Assembly: GCA_052143315.1 (NCBI GenBank)
Contig: JBKQTE010000056.1
Location: 1-57,832, forward strand
DNA: 57,832 nt
Source: DASZIT01 sp052143315
Lineage (GTDB): Bacteria; Actinomycetota; Acidimicrobiia; Acidimicrobiales; RAAP-2
Reading direction: 5' to 3'
The number at the start of each line of letters is the position of its first letter. Position 1 is the stretch's first letter. Below the pieces are notes generated by a model. That model ran no database searches. It saw only the letters and a list, made by a program, of their open reading frames with translations, and was not told the origin of the DNA. Shown here one piece after another: positions 17,582-25,901 of this stretch. A program made the translations under genes and the position numbers.

Positions 17582-18352
17582 TCACACCAGCAGGCCCGAC
17601 CACCAGGTGATCAGGTGGTCGATGAGCTCGGACCATTGGTTGCGGAACAGCAGGATCAGGATGAAGGGGAGGAGCATCAGCGCCGGCTGCAGCCGGTAGT
17701 ACTCCGACAGGTGCCGGGCGGGGATGAACCGTTCGAGGATGGCGGCGCCGTCCAGCGGCGGGCACGGGATCAGGTTGAAGGTGCCCAGCACGATGTTGGC
17801 GATGCCCCCGATGAAGAGGACCTGCTCCAGCAGGGTCGGCGGGTAGACGCCGTACTGGTGGACGAACTGACGGACCCCGACCGGGGTGGCCAGCACGAAG
17901 GCCACCCCGAAGGCGGCGGCCAGCACGTAGTTGGTGGCCGGCCCCACCAGGGAGACGATCACCGTGTGGTTGCGGGGGCTGCGCAGCCGGTTGGTGTTGA
18001 CCGGCACCGGCTTGGCCCAGCCGTAGGCCCCGAGGCCGGACAGGGAGAGCACGGCCGGCACCAGCAGGGTCCCGATGGGGTCGACGTGCTTGACCGGGTT
18101 GAGGGTGAGGCGCCCCGCCCGCTTGGCGGTGTCGTCCCCGAAGGCCAGGGCGACCACTCCGTGGGAGATCTCGTGGAGGATGATCGACGGGATCAGCAGC
18201 AGGAAGTAGATGATCTCGAAGCGGGTGAGCCGGTGGGTCACCAGCAGGATGAGCACCACCACCGCGCCCGCCGCCACGATGAGCAAGGTCCGCTGGGCGG
18301 GCGTCAGGCGCCGCGTGGGGCCCGAGCCACCCCGGTAGCCGCCGAAGGCCAT
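17582..18352 (-). CDS. Site-2 protease family metalloprotease (M50)
   Basis: 256-residue intramembrane protease-like protein. The zinc motif HEISH (H60, E61, H64) lies in the second helix, and the distal ligand motif NLIPCPPLDG is near residue 200. Five to six hydrophobic segments are visible. There is no PDZ domain, placing it with the short rhomboid-like 'site-2 protease family' members rather than RseP. The gene is 13 nt after the TraR/DksA-type gene in the pyrG-xerD operon. Its substrate is unknown. Confidence 0.88.
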   Translation of the reverse strand: MAFGGYRGGSGPTRRLTPAQRTLLIVAAGAVVVLILLVTHRLTRFEIIYFLLLIPSIILHEISHGVVALAFGDDTAKRAGRLTLNPVKHVDPIGTLLVPAVLSLSGLGAYGWAKPVPVNTNRLRSPRNHTVIVSLVGPATNYVLAAAFGVAFVLATPVGVRQFVHQYGVYPPTLLEQVLFIGGIANIVLGTFNLIPCPPLDGAAILERFIPARHLSEYYRLQPALMLLPFILILLFRNQWSELIDHLITWWSGLLV

Positions 18353-18365
18353 CGCGTCCGGCCGC

Positions 18366-18707
18366 TCAGTGCCGGTTGGCGTGGTTGATGCAGAAGCGGG
18401 CGGCCGGCATGGCCTCGAGGCGGGCGGGGGTGATCGGCTCGCCGCAGACCTCGCACGTCCCGTAGGTGCCGTCGGCCAGCTTGGTCAGGGCGTGGGCGAC
18501 CTCGTCGAGGGACTCCTGCAGCTGCAGGGCCAGCACCTCCGCCTCACCCCGCTCGGCCGTCACCTGGCTGGAGTCGGCGAAGTTGGGGTCGTAGGCCAGC
18601 CCGCTGCCCCCGTCGGCGAAGCCGAGCTCGGTCAGCTGGGAGCCCAGCTGGGCGCGCTCCTCTTCGAGGAGACGGCGGTAGTCGACGGTCGGGGCGTTGC
18701 CTGGCAC
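18366..18707 (-). CDS. TraR/DksA-type zinc finger protein
   Basis: 113 residues from GTG 18707. A coiled-coil region (RRLLEEERAQLGSQL through LDEVAHALTKL) leads to the zinc finger CEVC...FCINH, where the fourth ligand is His, a common variant. Such proteins act on RNA polymerase or ribosomes as stress regulators. An ORF start 48 nt further upstream also exists, but TAGGAT 7 nt before this GTG favours the shorter form. The -10 overlaps the xerD stop. Confidence 0.85.
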   Translation of the reverse strand: MPGNAPTVDYRRLLEEERAQLGSQLTELGFADGGSGLAYDPNFADSSQVTAERGEAEVLALQLQESLDEVAHALTKLADGTYGTCEVCGEPITPARLEAMPAARFCINHANRH

Positions 18708-18714
18708 GGGACAG

Positions 18715-18720
18715 ATCCTA
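18715..18720 (-). promoter_or_regulatory. -10 element for the TraR/DksA-type gene
   Basis: TAGGAT with 7 nt to the GTG at 18707. It includes the TAG stop codon of xerD, so an internal promoter is embedded in the operon junction. Confidence 0.45.
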
Positions 18721-19677
18721 CCTGGCCTGGTGGGCACCGGCCCGCGGGTGGGCAAGTTCGTAGGAGGTCCGCAGGTGCTCGGCGCTCAGTCGGGTGTACA
18801 GCTGGGTGGTGGTGATCGAGGCGTGCCCGAGCAGCTCCTGGACGATCCGGATGTCCGCCCCGTGGGCCAGCATGTGGCTGGCGCACGAGTGCCGGAGGAC
18901 GTGGGGGCTGACCACCGCCGACAGCCCCACCCGGTCGGCGCGGCGCTTGAGGATGGCCCACGCCCCCTGCCGGCTCAGCCGGCCTCCCCGGCTGTTCAGG
19001 AACACCGCCTCCTCGTCGTCTCGCGACCGCCACCGCTCGGGGGTGACCAGGGGCCGACCGATCGGGGAGAGCCAGACCTCCAGGCCGTTCCGGGCCACGC
19101 TCCCCAGCGGGACCAGGCGCTCCTTGGACCCCTTGCCGAAGACCCGCAGGAGCCCGTCGTCGTCCCGAAGGTCCAGGAGGGACAGTCCGACGATCTCCGA
19201 TATCCGGGCCCCGGTGGCGTAGAGGAGCTCCAGCAGGGCCCGGTCCCGGAGGTCGAAGGGCTCGGTGCCGGAGATGGAGTCGAGCAGCCGGACGGTCTGC
19301 TCCTCGTCGAGGGCCTTGGGCAGCCGGCGGGGCAGCTTCGGCGACTGGAGGTCCAAGGTCGGGTCGGCGGGGATGGTCCCCTCGTCGACCAGGAAGCGGT
19401 AGAGGCCCCGCAGGGCGGTGACGGTCCGGGCCATCGACGACGGGTTCCTGCCGACCCCCCGCAGCTCCGACAGGTAGCGCTCGATCTGCTCCGGCCGGGC
19501 GGTGCGGGGATCGACGCCGGCGTCGGCGGCCCACCCCTCCCAGACCTGGAGGTCGCGCCGGTAGGACACCAGGGTGTTGGGCGACCGTCCCCGCTCGACG
19601 GCCAGCCACGACAGGTACTCCTCGGCGCCGTCGGAGAGCGGGGCCCCCCGGCGCCGCGGCGCCACCCGGTCAACCAC
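18718..19677 (-). CDS. xerD: Tyrosine recombinase XerD
   Basis: Chromosome-dimer resolution recombinase, 319 residues. An N-terminal SAM-like core-binding domain (EEYLSWLAVERGRSPNTLVSYRRDL) precedes the catalytic domain with ATGARISEI (Arg I), GKGSKERLVPL (Lys), HVLRHSCASHML (His/Arg II) and GHASITTTQLYT (His and nucleophilic Tyr). It overlaps the NUDIX gene by 8 nt. The pyrG-NUDIX-xerD order is conserved in actinobacteria, so this is the housekeeping recombinase rather than a phage integrase. Confidence 0.95.
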   Translation of the reverse strand: MVDRVAPRRRGAPLSDGAEEYLSWLAVERGRSPNTLVSYRRDLQVWEGWAADAGVDPRTARPEQIERYLSELRGVGRNPSSMARTVTALRGLYRFLVDEGTIPADPTLDLQSPKLPRRLPKALDEEQTVRLLDSISGTEPFDLRDRALLELLYATGARISEIVGLSLLDLRDDDGLLRVFGKGSKERLVPLGSVARNGLEVWLSPIGRPLVTPERWRSRDDEEAVFLNSRGGRLSRQGAWAILKRRADRVGLSAVVSPHVLRHSCASHMLAHGADIRIVQELLGHASITTTQLYTRLSAEHLRTSYELAHPRAGAHQAR

Positions 19678-20248
19678 GGTCGACGCCAGCCAGCCGGCGC
19701 CGGGCCAGCCCCACGCCGAGGATGGTGGCGGCGTCCACGATCGACCCGTCGTCCACCATGGCGTCGAAACGGGGGAGGGTGATCTCCTCCACCGTCATGA
19801 AGCGCTCCTCGGTCCCGTGCCGGTCGTGGTCGACCTCGGTGAGGTCGGTGCCCAGGTAGATCGACGTCTCCTCGTCGCAGAAGCCCGGGGTGTTGAGGCA
19901 CCGGGTCAGCAGCGTCAGCGAGCCGGCCGCCCGCCCGATCTCCTCGGCCAGCTCGCGGCCGGCGGTGGTCTCGTGGGCCTCGCCGGCCACGTCACAGGTG
20001 CCGGCCGGGATTTCGAACAGCCACCGCTCCACCGCCGGGCGGTACTGGCGCACCAGCAGCACGCCGCCGGTGGCGGTGACCGGCACGACCGCCACCGCCC
20101 CGGGGTGGCGCACGATGTCTCGCTCGAACTCGGCGCCGTCGGGGTCGACGAAGGTGGACCGGACCACCGAGATGAACCATCCCCGGTGCAGCTCGGTCTC
20201 CCCGGTCTTCCGGAACCCCGGCGGCCCGGCCGTCTCGTCCGACACCAC
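19670..20248 (-). CDS. NUDIX hydrolase (ADP-ribose pyrophosphatase-like)
   Basis: 192 residues. The Nudix box is recognisable around GEAHETTAGRELAEEIGRAAG, preceded by the ADPRase-type RQYRPAVERWLFEIPAGT. ADP-ribose or a related nucleotide sugar is the likely substrate by family. GTG start 4 nt after the pyrG stop. In Mycobacterium tuberculosis the equivalent gene between pyrG and xerD encodes an ADP-ribose pyrophosphatase. Confidence 0.92.
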   Translation of the reverse strand: MVSDETAGPPGFRKTGETELHRGWFISVVRSTFVDPDGAEFERDIVRHPGAVAVVPVTATGGVLLVRQYRPAVERWLFEIPAGTCDVAGEAHETTAGRELAEEIGRAAGSLTLLTRCLNTPGFCDEETSIYLGTDLTEVDHDRHGTEERFMTVEEITLPRFDAMVDDGSIVDAATILGVGLARRRLAGVDRG

Positions 20249-20252
20249 GGCG

Positions 20253-22019
20253 TCAGTCGAGGTCGATCAGGTGGGGGTCCCGTCCCTCGGCCCGGGCCAG
20301 CGACGCCCCGACCAGCGCCCGGAAGAGCGGATGGGGCTGGTCGGGACGGCTCTTGAACTCCGGATGGGCCTGGGTCCCCACCCAGAAGGGGTGGTCGGGC
20401 AGCTCGATGAACTCCACCAGCCGGCCGTCGGGCGAGGTGCCCGAGCAGACCAGGCCGGCCTCCTCCAGCCGCGAGCGGAAGCGGGGGTTGACCTCGTAGC
20501 GGTGGCGGTGGCGCTCGGAGACCATCTCGGTGCCGTAGGCCCGGGCCACCTGGGACCCGGGGAGGAGGCGCGCCCCGTACGACCCCAGCCGCATGGTCCC
20601 GCCCATGTCGACCACGTCGCTCTGGTCGTCCATCAGGTCGATCACCGGGTAGCGGGTGGTCGAGTCGAACTCCCGCGAGTTGGCGCGCTCGAGGCCGGCC
20701 ATGTTCCGGGCGGCCTCGATGACCATCACCTGGAGCCCGAGGCACAGGCCCAGCAACGGGATGTCGTGGAGGCGGGCGTAGCCGGCGGCGGCGATCTTCC
20801 CCTCGATCCCCCGCTCCCCGAAGCCGCCCGGGATGACCAGGCCGTCGTAGTCGCGGAGGCCCTCGTGCTCCAGGAGGTTGGGGACGGTGGCGGCCTGGAT
20901 CCACTCGATCTGTACCTTGGCCCCGTGGTGGAACCCGGCGTGGCGCAGCGACTCCACCACCGAGAGGTAGGCGTCGGGGAGGTCGACGTACTTGCCGATG
21001 ATGCCGATCCGCACCGGGCGGTTGGCCGACTGCACCTGGTCGACCAGCCGCTCCCATCCGGAGAGGTCGATCGGGTGGGTGGCCTCGTCGAAGCGGAGCA
21101 GCCGGAGTATGTACCGGTCCAGACCTTCTTCGTGGAGCACCAGGGGGATCTGGTAGATGTTGGCGGCGTCGATGGCCGAGACCACCGCCTCCATGGGGAC
21201 GTCGCACTGGAGCGAGATCTTCTGCTTGAGGTCCTCGGAGATCATCCGGTCCGAGCGGCACACGATGACGTCCGGCTGGATCCCCCGGCTGCGCAACTCG
21301 GTCACCGAGTGCTGGGTGGGCTTGGTCTTCTGCTCCCCCGACGGGCCCAGGTAGGGCACCAGGGTCAGGTGGACGTAGCAGACGTTCTCCCGTCCGACGT
21401 CGCGCCGGAACTGCCGGATGGCCTCGATGAACGGCACGATCTCGATGTCGCCCACCGTCCCGCCCACCTCGACGATGACCACGTCGACGTCGTCGGTGCC
21501 GAGCCGCTTGATCCGCTCCTTGATCTCGTTGGTGACGTGGGGGATGACCTGGACGGTCTTGCCCAGGTAGTCGCCCCGGCGCTCCTTGGCGATCACCGAC
21601 GAGTAGATCCGGCCGGTGGTGGCGTTGGAGTCCTTGTGCAGGTTCTCGTCGATGAACCGCTCGTAGTGCCCGAGGTCGAGGTCGGTCTCGCCGCCGTCCT
21701 CGGTGACGAACACCTCACCGTGCTCGAACGGGTTCATGGTGCCGGGGTCGACGTTGATGTACGGATCGAGCTTGCACATGGTCACCCGGAGGCCACGGCA
21801 CTTCAGGAGACGGCCCAGCGAGGAGGCGGTCAGCCCCTTGCCCAGGGAAGAGGACACGCCGCCGGTGAAGAAGATGAACTTGGTGCCGCCCCCCCGGTCG
21901 GTACCGGGCCTCAACACGTGGCCGGACACCGGGGAGCCGGGTGCGGGAGGAGCCCCGGGAGGTGGTCCGACCGCCGCACCGTCCGGGGACTCTGGCAGTG
22001 GGCCTTGCGGGTCGGGCAC
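20253..22019 (-). CDS. pyrG: CTP synthase
   Basis: Aminates UTP to CTP with glutamine, 588 residues. The synthetase domain shows FIFFTGGVSSSLGKGLTASSLGRLL and the GGTVGDIE motif; the class I glutaminase domain shows the nucleophile in GLCLGLQ and the His-Glu pair in AHPEFKS. The first ~45 residues are a Pro/Gly-rich extension. The GTG at 22019 is supported by TATCCT 6 nt upstream, so the extension is probably translated. Confidence 0.96.
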   Translation of the reverse strand: MPDPQGPLPESPDGAAVGPPPGAPPAPGSPVSGHVLRPGTDRGGGTKFIFFTGGVSSSLGKGLTASSLGRLLKCRGLRVTMCKLDPYINVDPGTMNPFEHGEVFVTEDGGETDLDLGHYERFIDENLHKDSNATTGRIYSSVIAKERRGDYLGKTVQVIPHVTNEIKERIKRLGTDDVDVVIVEVGGTVGDIEIVPFIEAIRQFRRDVGRENVCYVHLTLVPYLGPSGEQKTKPTQHSVTELRSRGIQPDVIVCRSDRMISEDLKQKISLQCDVPMEAVVSAIDAANIYQIPLVLHEEGLDRYILRLLRFDEATHPIDLSGWERLVDQVQSANRPVRIGIIGKYVDLPDAYLSVVESLRHAGFHHGAKVQIEWIQAATVPNLLEHEGLRDYDGLVIPGGFGERGIEGKIAAAGYARLHDIPLLGLCLGLQVMVIEAARNMAGLERANSREFDSTTRYPVIDLMDDQSDVVDMGGTMRLGSYGARLLPGSQVARAYGTEMVSERHRHRYEVNPRFRSRLEEAGLVCSGTSPDGRLVEFIELPDHPFWVGTQAHPEFKSRPDQPHPLFRALVGASLARAEGRDPHLIDLD

Positions 22020-22025
22020 CTGCCG

Positions 22026-22031
22026 AGGATA
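22026..22031 (-). promoter_or_regulatory. -10 element for pyrG operon, leaderless type
   Basis: TATCCT, identical to the ispH -10, with 6 nt to the pyrG GTG. It sits in the 54-nt gap after recN and makes pyrG the first gene of its own unit. Confidence 0.55.
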
Positions 22032-22073
22032 GCGGAAGCGGTGCCGCCACCCGGCGGACCCGCCGCCGCCGGC

Positions 22074-23687
22074 TCAGTCCCCGTGGACCGACCGCTCCCG
22101 GCCGGCGACGTCGAGCAGCTCCCGGGCGTGGGTGCGGGCCGCCTGGCTGTCGGGGCTGCCCGACAGCATCCGCGACAGCTCCACCACCCGGTCCTCCTCC
22201 CCCAGCGGCGTCACCTCCGAGCGGGTCCGACCTCCGGCCTCGGTCTTGCGCACCAGGAGGTGGTGGTCGGCCTGGGCCGCCACCTGGGGAAGGTGGGTGA
22301 CCACCAGGACTTGCGACCGGCGGCCCAGCGCCGCCAGCGCCGCCCCCACCGCCGAGGCGGCGGTGCCGCCGATGCCGGCGTCCACCTCGTCGAAGACCAG
22401 CACCCCCGGCGAGTCGGTCAGGGCCAGCCGGACGGCCAACATGGTGCGGGCCAGCTCCCCGCCGGAGGCCACCTTGGCCAACGGGAGGAGCGGCTCCCCG
22501 GGGTTGGCCCCCAGCAGAAAGCCCACCTGGTCGGCGGGGCCGTCACCGTCCACCACCACCTCGAAGCGGGCGGACCCCATGGCCAGGGTCCGCAGGGTGG
22601 ACTGGATCTCCGCCGCCAGGGCCGGGGCGGCAGCCCGCCGGGCCGCCGCTACCACCGCCTCGGCCCGGTCCAGGTCCGCCCGGGCGGCGGCGATGTCGGT
22701 GTCCAGCACCGCGGAGCGGTGCTCGCGCTGCTCGATGTCGGCCAGCTGTCGCCCGGCCTCCTCGGCGAAGGCCAGCACCTCCTCGAGGGTGGCGCCGTAC
22801 TTCCGCCGGAGCTCGTGCAGCCCCTGGCGGCGGTCCCGCACCCCGGCCAGGCGTTCGGGGTCGTCGTCCCAGGTCTCCACCACCGACCGCAACTCCACGG
22901 CCAGGTCGGACAGCTCGGCCATCGACGCCCGGACCCGGGCGTCGAGCTCGGCCAGCGGAGCCTTGCCGGCCAGCACCCCGGACGCCTCGGCCATCCGGTC
23001 GAGGGCGCTGGACCCCGGGGACTCCGACAACGCTTCCAGGGCGGCGGCCGCCGCCTCCCGCAGGGCGCCGGCGGCGGCCAGGCGCTCCTCCTCGGCCTCG
23101 AGCCGGCCGTCCTCCCCCGGGTCCTCGATGGCCGCCGAGCCGATCTCGTCGATCTGGTAGCGGAGGAGGTCCGCCTCCCTGGCCCGCTGCTGGGCGTCCC
23201 CGCCCAGGGAGGCCCGCTCGGCGGTCAGCGCCCGGAGGCGGGCGGCGGCGCCCCGCAGCTCCGACAGGTCGATCCGCCCGTAGTGGTCGAGGGCCTGGCG
23301 CTGGGCAGCGGCCTGGACCAGGGAGCGGTGCTGGTGCTGCCCGTGGAGCTCGATCACCGACGCCGACGCCTCGGCCAGGGCCCCCATCGGGGCCATCCGC
23401 CCGTCGACCCAGGCGCGGGACCGGCCGCCGGCGACCACCGACCGGGACAGGATCAGCTCGTCAGCCTCCTGCCCACCGCCCACGAACCGGGCCTCGACCA
23501 CCGACTCCGTGGCCCCGGACCGCACCATGGTGGGGTCCGCCCGGCCCCCGAGCAGCAGGGTGAGCGCCCCGACCAGGAGCGTCTTGCCGGCCCCGGTCTC
23601 GCCGGTCAGCACGGTCATGCCCGGCCCGAGCTCCACGGTGACATCGTCGATGACGCCGAGGTCACGCACCCGCAGCTGGTCGAGCAT
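22074..23687 (-). CDS. recN: DNA repair protein RecN
   Basis: SMC-like ATPase for double-strand break repair, 537 residues from ATG 23687. The N-terminal head has LTGETGAGKTLLVGAL (Walker A), a Q-loop region near ELHGQHQH, long coiled coils (about 150-360), then the ABC signature KVASGGELAR and Walker B VLVFDEVDAGIGG. The longer open frame upstream belongs to a shadow of nadK. A GGGAGGG ribosome binding site precedes the start, 17 nt after the nadK stop. Confidence 0.95.
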   Translation of the reverse strand: MLDQLRVRDLGVIDDVTVELGPGMTVLTGETGAGKTLLVGALTLLLGGRADPTMVRSGATESVVEARFVGGGQEADELILSRSVVAGGRSRAWVDGRMAPMGALAEASASVIELHGQHQHRSLVQAAAQRQALDHYGRIDLSELRGAAARLRALTAERASLGGDAQQRAREADLLRYQIDEIGSAAIEDPGEDGRLEAEEERLAAAGALREAAAAALEALSESPGSSALDRMAEASGVLAGKAPLAELDARVRASMAELSDLAVELRSVVETWDDDPERLAGVRDRRQGLHELRRKYGATLEEVLAFAEEAGRQLADIEQREHRSAVLDTDIAAARADLDRAEAVVAAARRAAAPALAAEIQSTLRTLAMGSARFEVVVDGDGPADQVGFLLGANPGEPLLPLAKVASGGELARTMLAVRLALTDSPGVLVFDEVDAGIGGTAASAVGAALAALGRRSQVLVVTHLPQVAAQADHHLLVRKTEAGGRTRSEVTPLGEEDRVVELSRMLSGSPDSQAARTHARELLDVAGRERSVHGD

Positions 23688-23704
23688 CCCTCCCACCGCC
23701 CCGG

Positions 23705-24529
23705 CTACCGGTCGGCCAGGTGGAACTTCGCCCGGAGGATGGCGTGGAAGTCGAGGTCGCCCAGGGTGACCAGGCGGGCGGGGTGGGGGCCCTCGCCGCA
23801 GTGCACGGTGACCCCGGGCTGGAGCGTGGCCGCCGTCCACCCGTCGACCACCAGGACGGCGGGCCGGGGCTCGAGGATGTCCAGCCGGAGATGCTGGGTC
23901 GGCTCCAGCACCAGGGCCCGGTCGAAGAGCATGTGGGGCGAGACCGGCGTGACCACGATGGCCCGCAGCTGCGGCGAGAGCACCGGCCCCCGGGCCGAGA
24001 AGTTGTAGGCGGTCGACCCGGTGGGGGTGGACACCAGCAGACCGTCGGCGGCGTAGGTGACGAACGGGCGGTCGTCGATGACCAGGCCGATACGGACGGT
24101 GTGGCCGGGCACCGTCTTCTCCACCGTCGCCTCGTTGAGGGCGGTCCGGTCCAGCACGGTTCGCCCCTCGGCATCGGTGACCGTCACCCGCAGGGTCATC
24201 CGGTCCTCCACCCGGTACCGGCCGGCCAGGAAGCGTTGGAGGGCGTCCTCGAGCCCGGCCGGCTCCACCTGGGTGAGGTAGCCGAGCCGGCCGATGTTCA
24301 CCCCCATGACGGGAACGCCGGCGCTGGCGGCTGACTCCACCGCCCGCAGCAGGGTCCCGTCGCCGCCCAGGCTGACCAGCAGGTCCGCCCCGTCGACGGA
24401 GACGGTGCCGTCGGGGAGCTGGGCGGAGACCGCCCGGTGGCCGCGCGCCTCGAGCCACTCGGTGGCCCGCGCGGCCAGGGCGGCGGCGTCGTCCCGGTCG
24501 GGGCGGGCGTAGAAGGCCACCAGGGTCAC
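23705..24529 (-). CDS. nadK: NAD kinase
   Basis: Makes NADP from NAD and ATP/polyphosphate. 274 residues with the GGDGT motif (LVSLGGDGTLLRAV), the NIGRLGYLT segment and the STPTGSTAYNFSARGP ligand-binding loop. The start overlaps the tlyA stop as ATGA. The tlyA-nadK-recN triad is highly conserved in actinobacteria and Firmicutes. Catalytic Asp in GGDGT is present. Confidence 0.96.
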   Translation of the reverse strand: MTLVAFYARPDRDDAAALAARATEWLEARGHRAVSAQLPDGTVSVDGADLLVSLGGDGTLLRAVESAASAGVPVMGVNIGRLGYLTQVEPAGLEDALQRFLAGRYRVEDRMTLRVTVTDAEGRTVLDRTALNEATVEKTVPGHTVRIGLVIDDRPFVTYAADGLLVSTPTGSTAYNFSARGPVLSPQLRAIVVTPVSPHMLFDRALVLEPTQHLRLDILEPRPAVLVVDGWTAATLQPGVTVHCGEGPHPARLVTLGDLDFHAILRAKFHLADR

Positions 24530-25380
24530 GACCGGTCCACCGTTCCGGTCCCGTGGGCTTCCTCGACGGCGGCGTCCAACAGGGGCCCGAGGGCCACCAG
24601 CTCGGGGCCGACGGGTCCGGGGCGTCGGGCGTGGGCGACAGCGTGCACCAGGAACTCGACGTTCCCGGCGTGCCCGGTGATCGGCGACGGCATGGCCCCC
24701 ATGATGGCCGCTTGCGAGGCCAGCAGCGCGCCGACCGCCTCGGCCAGCGTCCGGCGGTGCACCTCGGGGTCGCGGATGACCCCCTTGCCTCGCGACGCCT
24801 CGGGGCGGCCCGCCTCGAACTGGGGCTTCACCAGCACGACCACCGGGGCGCCGTCGGCGGCCACCTCACCGGCGAGCGAGCCCGCCACCCGGCCGAGGGA
24901 GATGAACGACAGGTCGGCGCAGACCAGGTCCACCGGCGCCCCGCCGACCGTGGACAGCGTCACGTCCCGGATGTCGTGCCGCTCGAGGCTGGTGACCCGG
25001 GGGTCGCCCCTCAGGCGCTCGTGCAGCTGCGCCCGGCCGACATCGACCGCTACCACCGAGGCGGCGCCGGCCTGCAGCAGGCAGTCGGTGAACCCCCCGG
25101 TGGACGACCCGGCATCGAGGGCCCGGCGACCGGTGACGTCGATGCCGAAGCGCTCGAGGGCGGCGTGCAGCTTGTCGCCGCCCCGGCTGACGTAGCGCGG
25201 CGCCGGCCCTCGGAGCTCGATCGGCTCGGCCGGCGCCACCAGGCGGGCCGGCTTGTCTGCCTGCGACCCCGAGACGAGCACGCGACCCTGTTCGATCATG
25301 GACGTCGCCTGGGCCCGCGTCTCCGCCAGGCCCCGCTGCACCAGCGCCCGGTCGAGGCGGGTGCGTGACGACGAGGTCAG
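24526..25380 (-). CDS. tlyA: TlyA family rRNA 2'-O-methyltransferase, likely CTG start
   Basis: The family methylates 16S/23S rRNA cytidines and is also called hemolysin A. An N-terminal S4 domain (RLDRALVQRGLAETRAQATSMIEQGRVLVSG) precedes a Rossmann methyltransferase with DAGSSTGGFTDCLLQAGA. The first ordinary start is GTG at 25341, but that would cut off RLDRAL, the first residues of the S4 domain. No ATG, GTG or TTG lies between it and the preceding gene. A CTG at 25380 overlaps the upstream TGA as CTGA, the same geometry as the ATGA junctions nearby, giving 284 residues. The start is inference; the gene identity is firm. Confidence 0.9.
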   Translation of the reverse strand: MTSSSRTRLDRALVQRGLAETRAQATSMIEQGRVLVSGSQADKPARLVAPAEPIELRGPAPRYVSRGGDKLHAALERFGIDVTGRRALDAGSSTGGFTDCLLQAGAASVVAVDVGRAQLHERLRGDPRVTSLERHDIRDVTLSTVGGAPVDLVCADLSFISLGRVAGSLAGEVAADGAPVVVLVKPQFEAGRPEASRGKGVIRDPEVHRRTLAEAVGALLASQAAIMGAMPSPITGHAGNVEFLVHAVAHARRPGPVGPELVALGPLLDAAVEEAHGTGTVDRS

Positions 25381-25856
25381 TCGTGCGACCCTTGGGTCGG
25401 CGCGGCCTTCGTTGCGGCGGCCTTCTTCGCCGGGGCTTTCTTGGTCGTGGCCTTCTTGGCCGGTGCCTTCTTCACGGTGGCCTTCTTGGCCGGTGCCTTC
25501 TTGGCCGGTGCCTTCTTGGCCGGAGCCTTCTTTGTGGTGGCCTTCTTCGCCGCCTTCTTGGCGGTGCCGGCCGAGCGGCCGAGGAGCGACGCCACCTGGT
25601 TGGCCAGCTCCTCGACGCTGCTGATCCCGATCGAGTCCAGTTGGTGCTGGACCTCCTCGCGCACCGCCTTCACCAACGACTCGCGGCTCTTCCGGCTGCG
25701 TTCGACCAGCTCGTCGACCCTGGCGTGGGCCTGGCTCCGCTGGACCTCACCGCTCTTCACCAGCTCGTCGACGAACTCTTCGGCCCGTGCCCGGGTCATG
25801 TGGGTGAAGGCCAGTCCGGCCTCGAGGTAACGCTGGTATCCGGTGCTCTTGGTCAT
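25377..25856 (-). CDS. Lys/Ala-rich histone H1-like tail protein
   Basis: 159 residues. The N-terminal ~95 residues are helical and charged (TRARAEEFVDELVKSGEVQRSQ...), similar to phasin/PHA-regulator-type coiled coils. The C-terminal ~65 residues are degenerate KKAPAKKA repeats like histone H1 or AlgP tails, which bind nucleic acid. The ATG at 25856 is chosen over a GTG 6 nt upstream because TAGACT ends 6 nt before it. A small protein occupies the same slot ahead of tlyA in mycobacteria (Rv1693). DNA or RNA binding is inferred from the tail only. Possible partner in rRNA or nucleoid function. Confidence 0.8.
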   Translation of the reverse strand: MTKSTGYQRYLEAGLAFTHMTRARAEEFVDELVKSGEVQRSQAHARVDELVERSRKSRESLVKAVREEVQHQLDSIGISSVEELANQVASLLGRSAGTAKKAAKKATTKKAPAKKAPAKKAPAKKATVKKAPAKKATTKKAPAKKAAATKAAPTQGSHD

Positions 25857-25862
25857 GGTCAC

Positions 25863-25891
25863 AGTCTAGTGAAAGTGCTAGCTGCTAGCAA
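25863..25891 (-). promoter_or_regulatory. Promoter for Lys-rich protein-tlyA-nadK-recN, with palindrome
   Basis: TTGCTA (25886-25891), 17-bp spacer, TAGACT (25863-25868), then 6 nt to ATG. An imperfect palindrome AGTGCTAGC...AGCACT at 25874-25896 covers the spacer and -35. It could be an operator, or the terminator hairpin of the upstream HAD gene, which ends at 25902 and is followed by a short T-rich stretch. Confidence 0.55.
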
Positions 25892-25901
25892 GCACTCCAG
25901 C

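Noticed and set aside
14521..17610. 1029-residue plus-strand open frame opposite the YfhO-like gene
   Set aside because: Composition is typical of antisense frames in high-GC DNA; the minus-strand membrane protein has clear helices.
19890..24008. 1372-residue plus-strand open frame spanning the pyrG, recN and nadK regions
   Set aside because: Antisense shadow of several well-defined genes; no recognisable domain.
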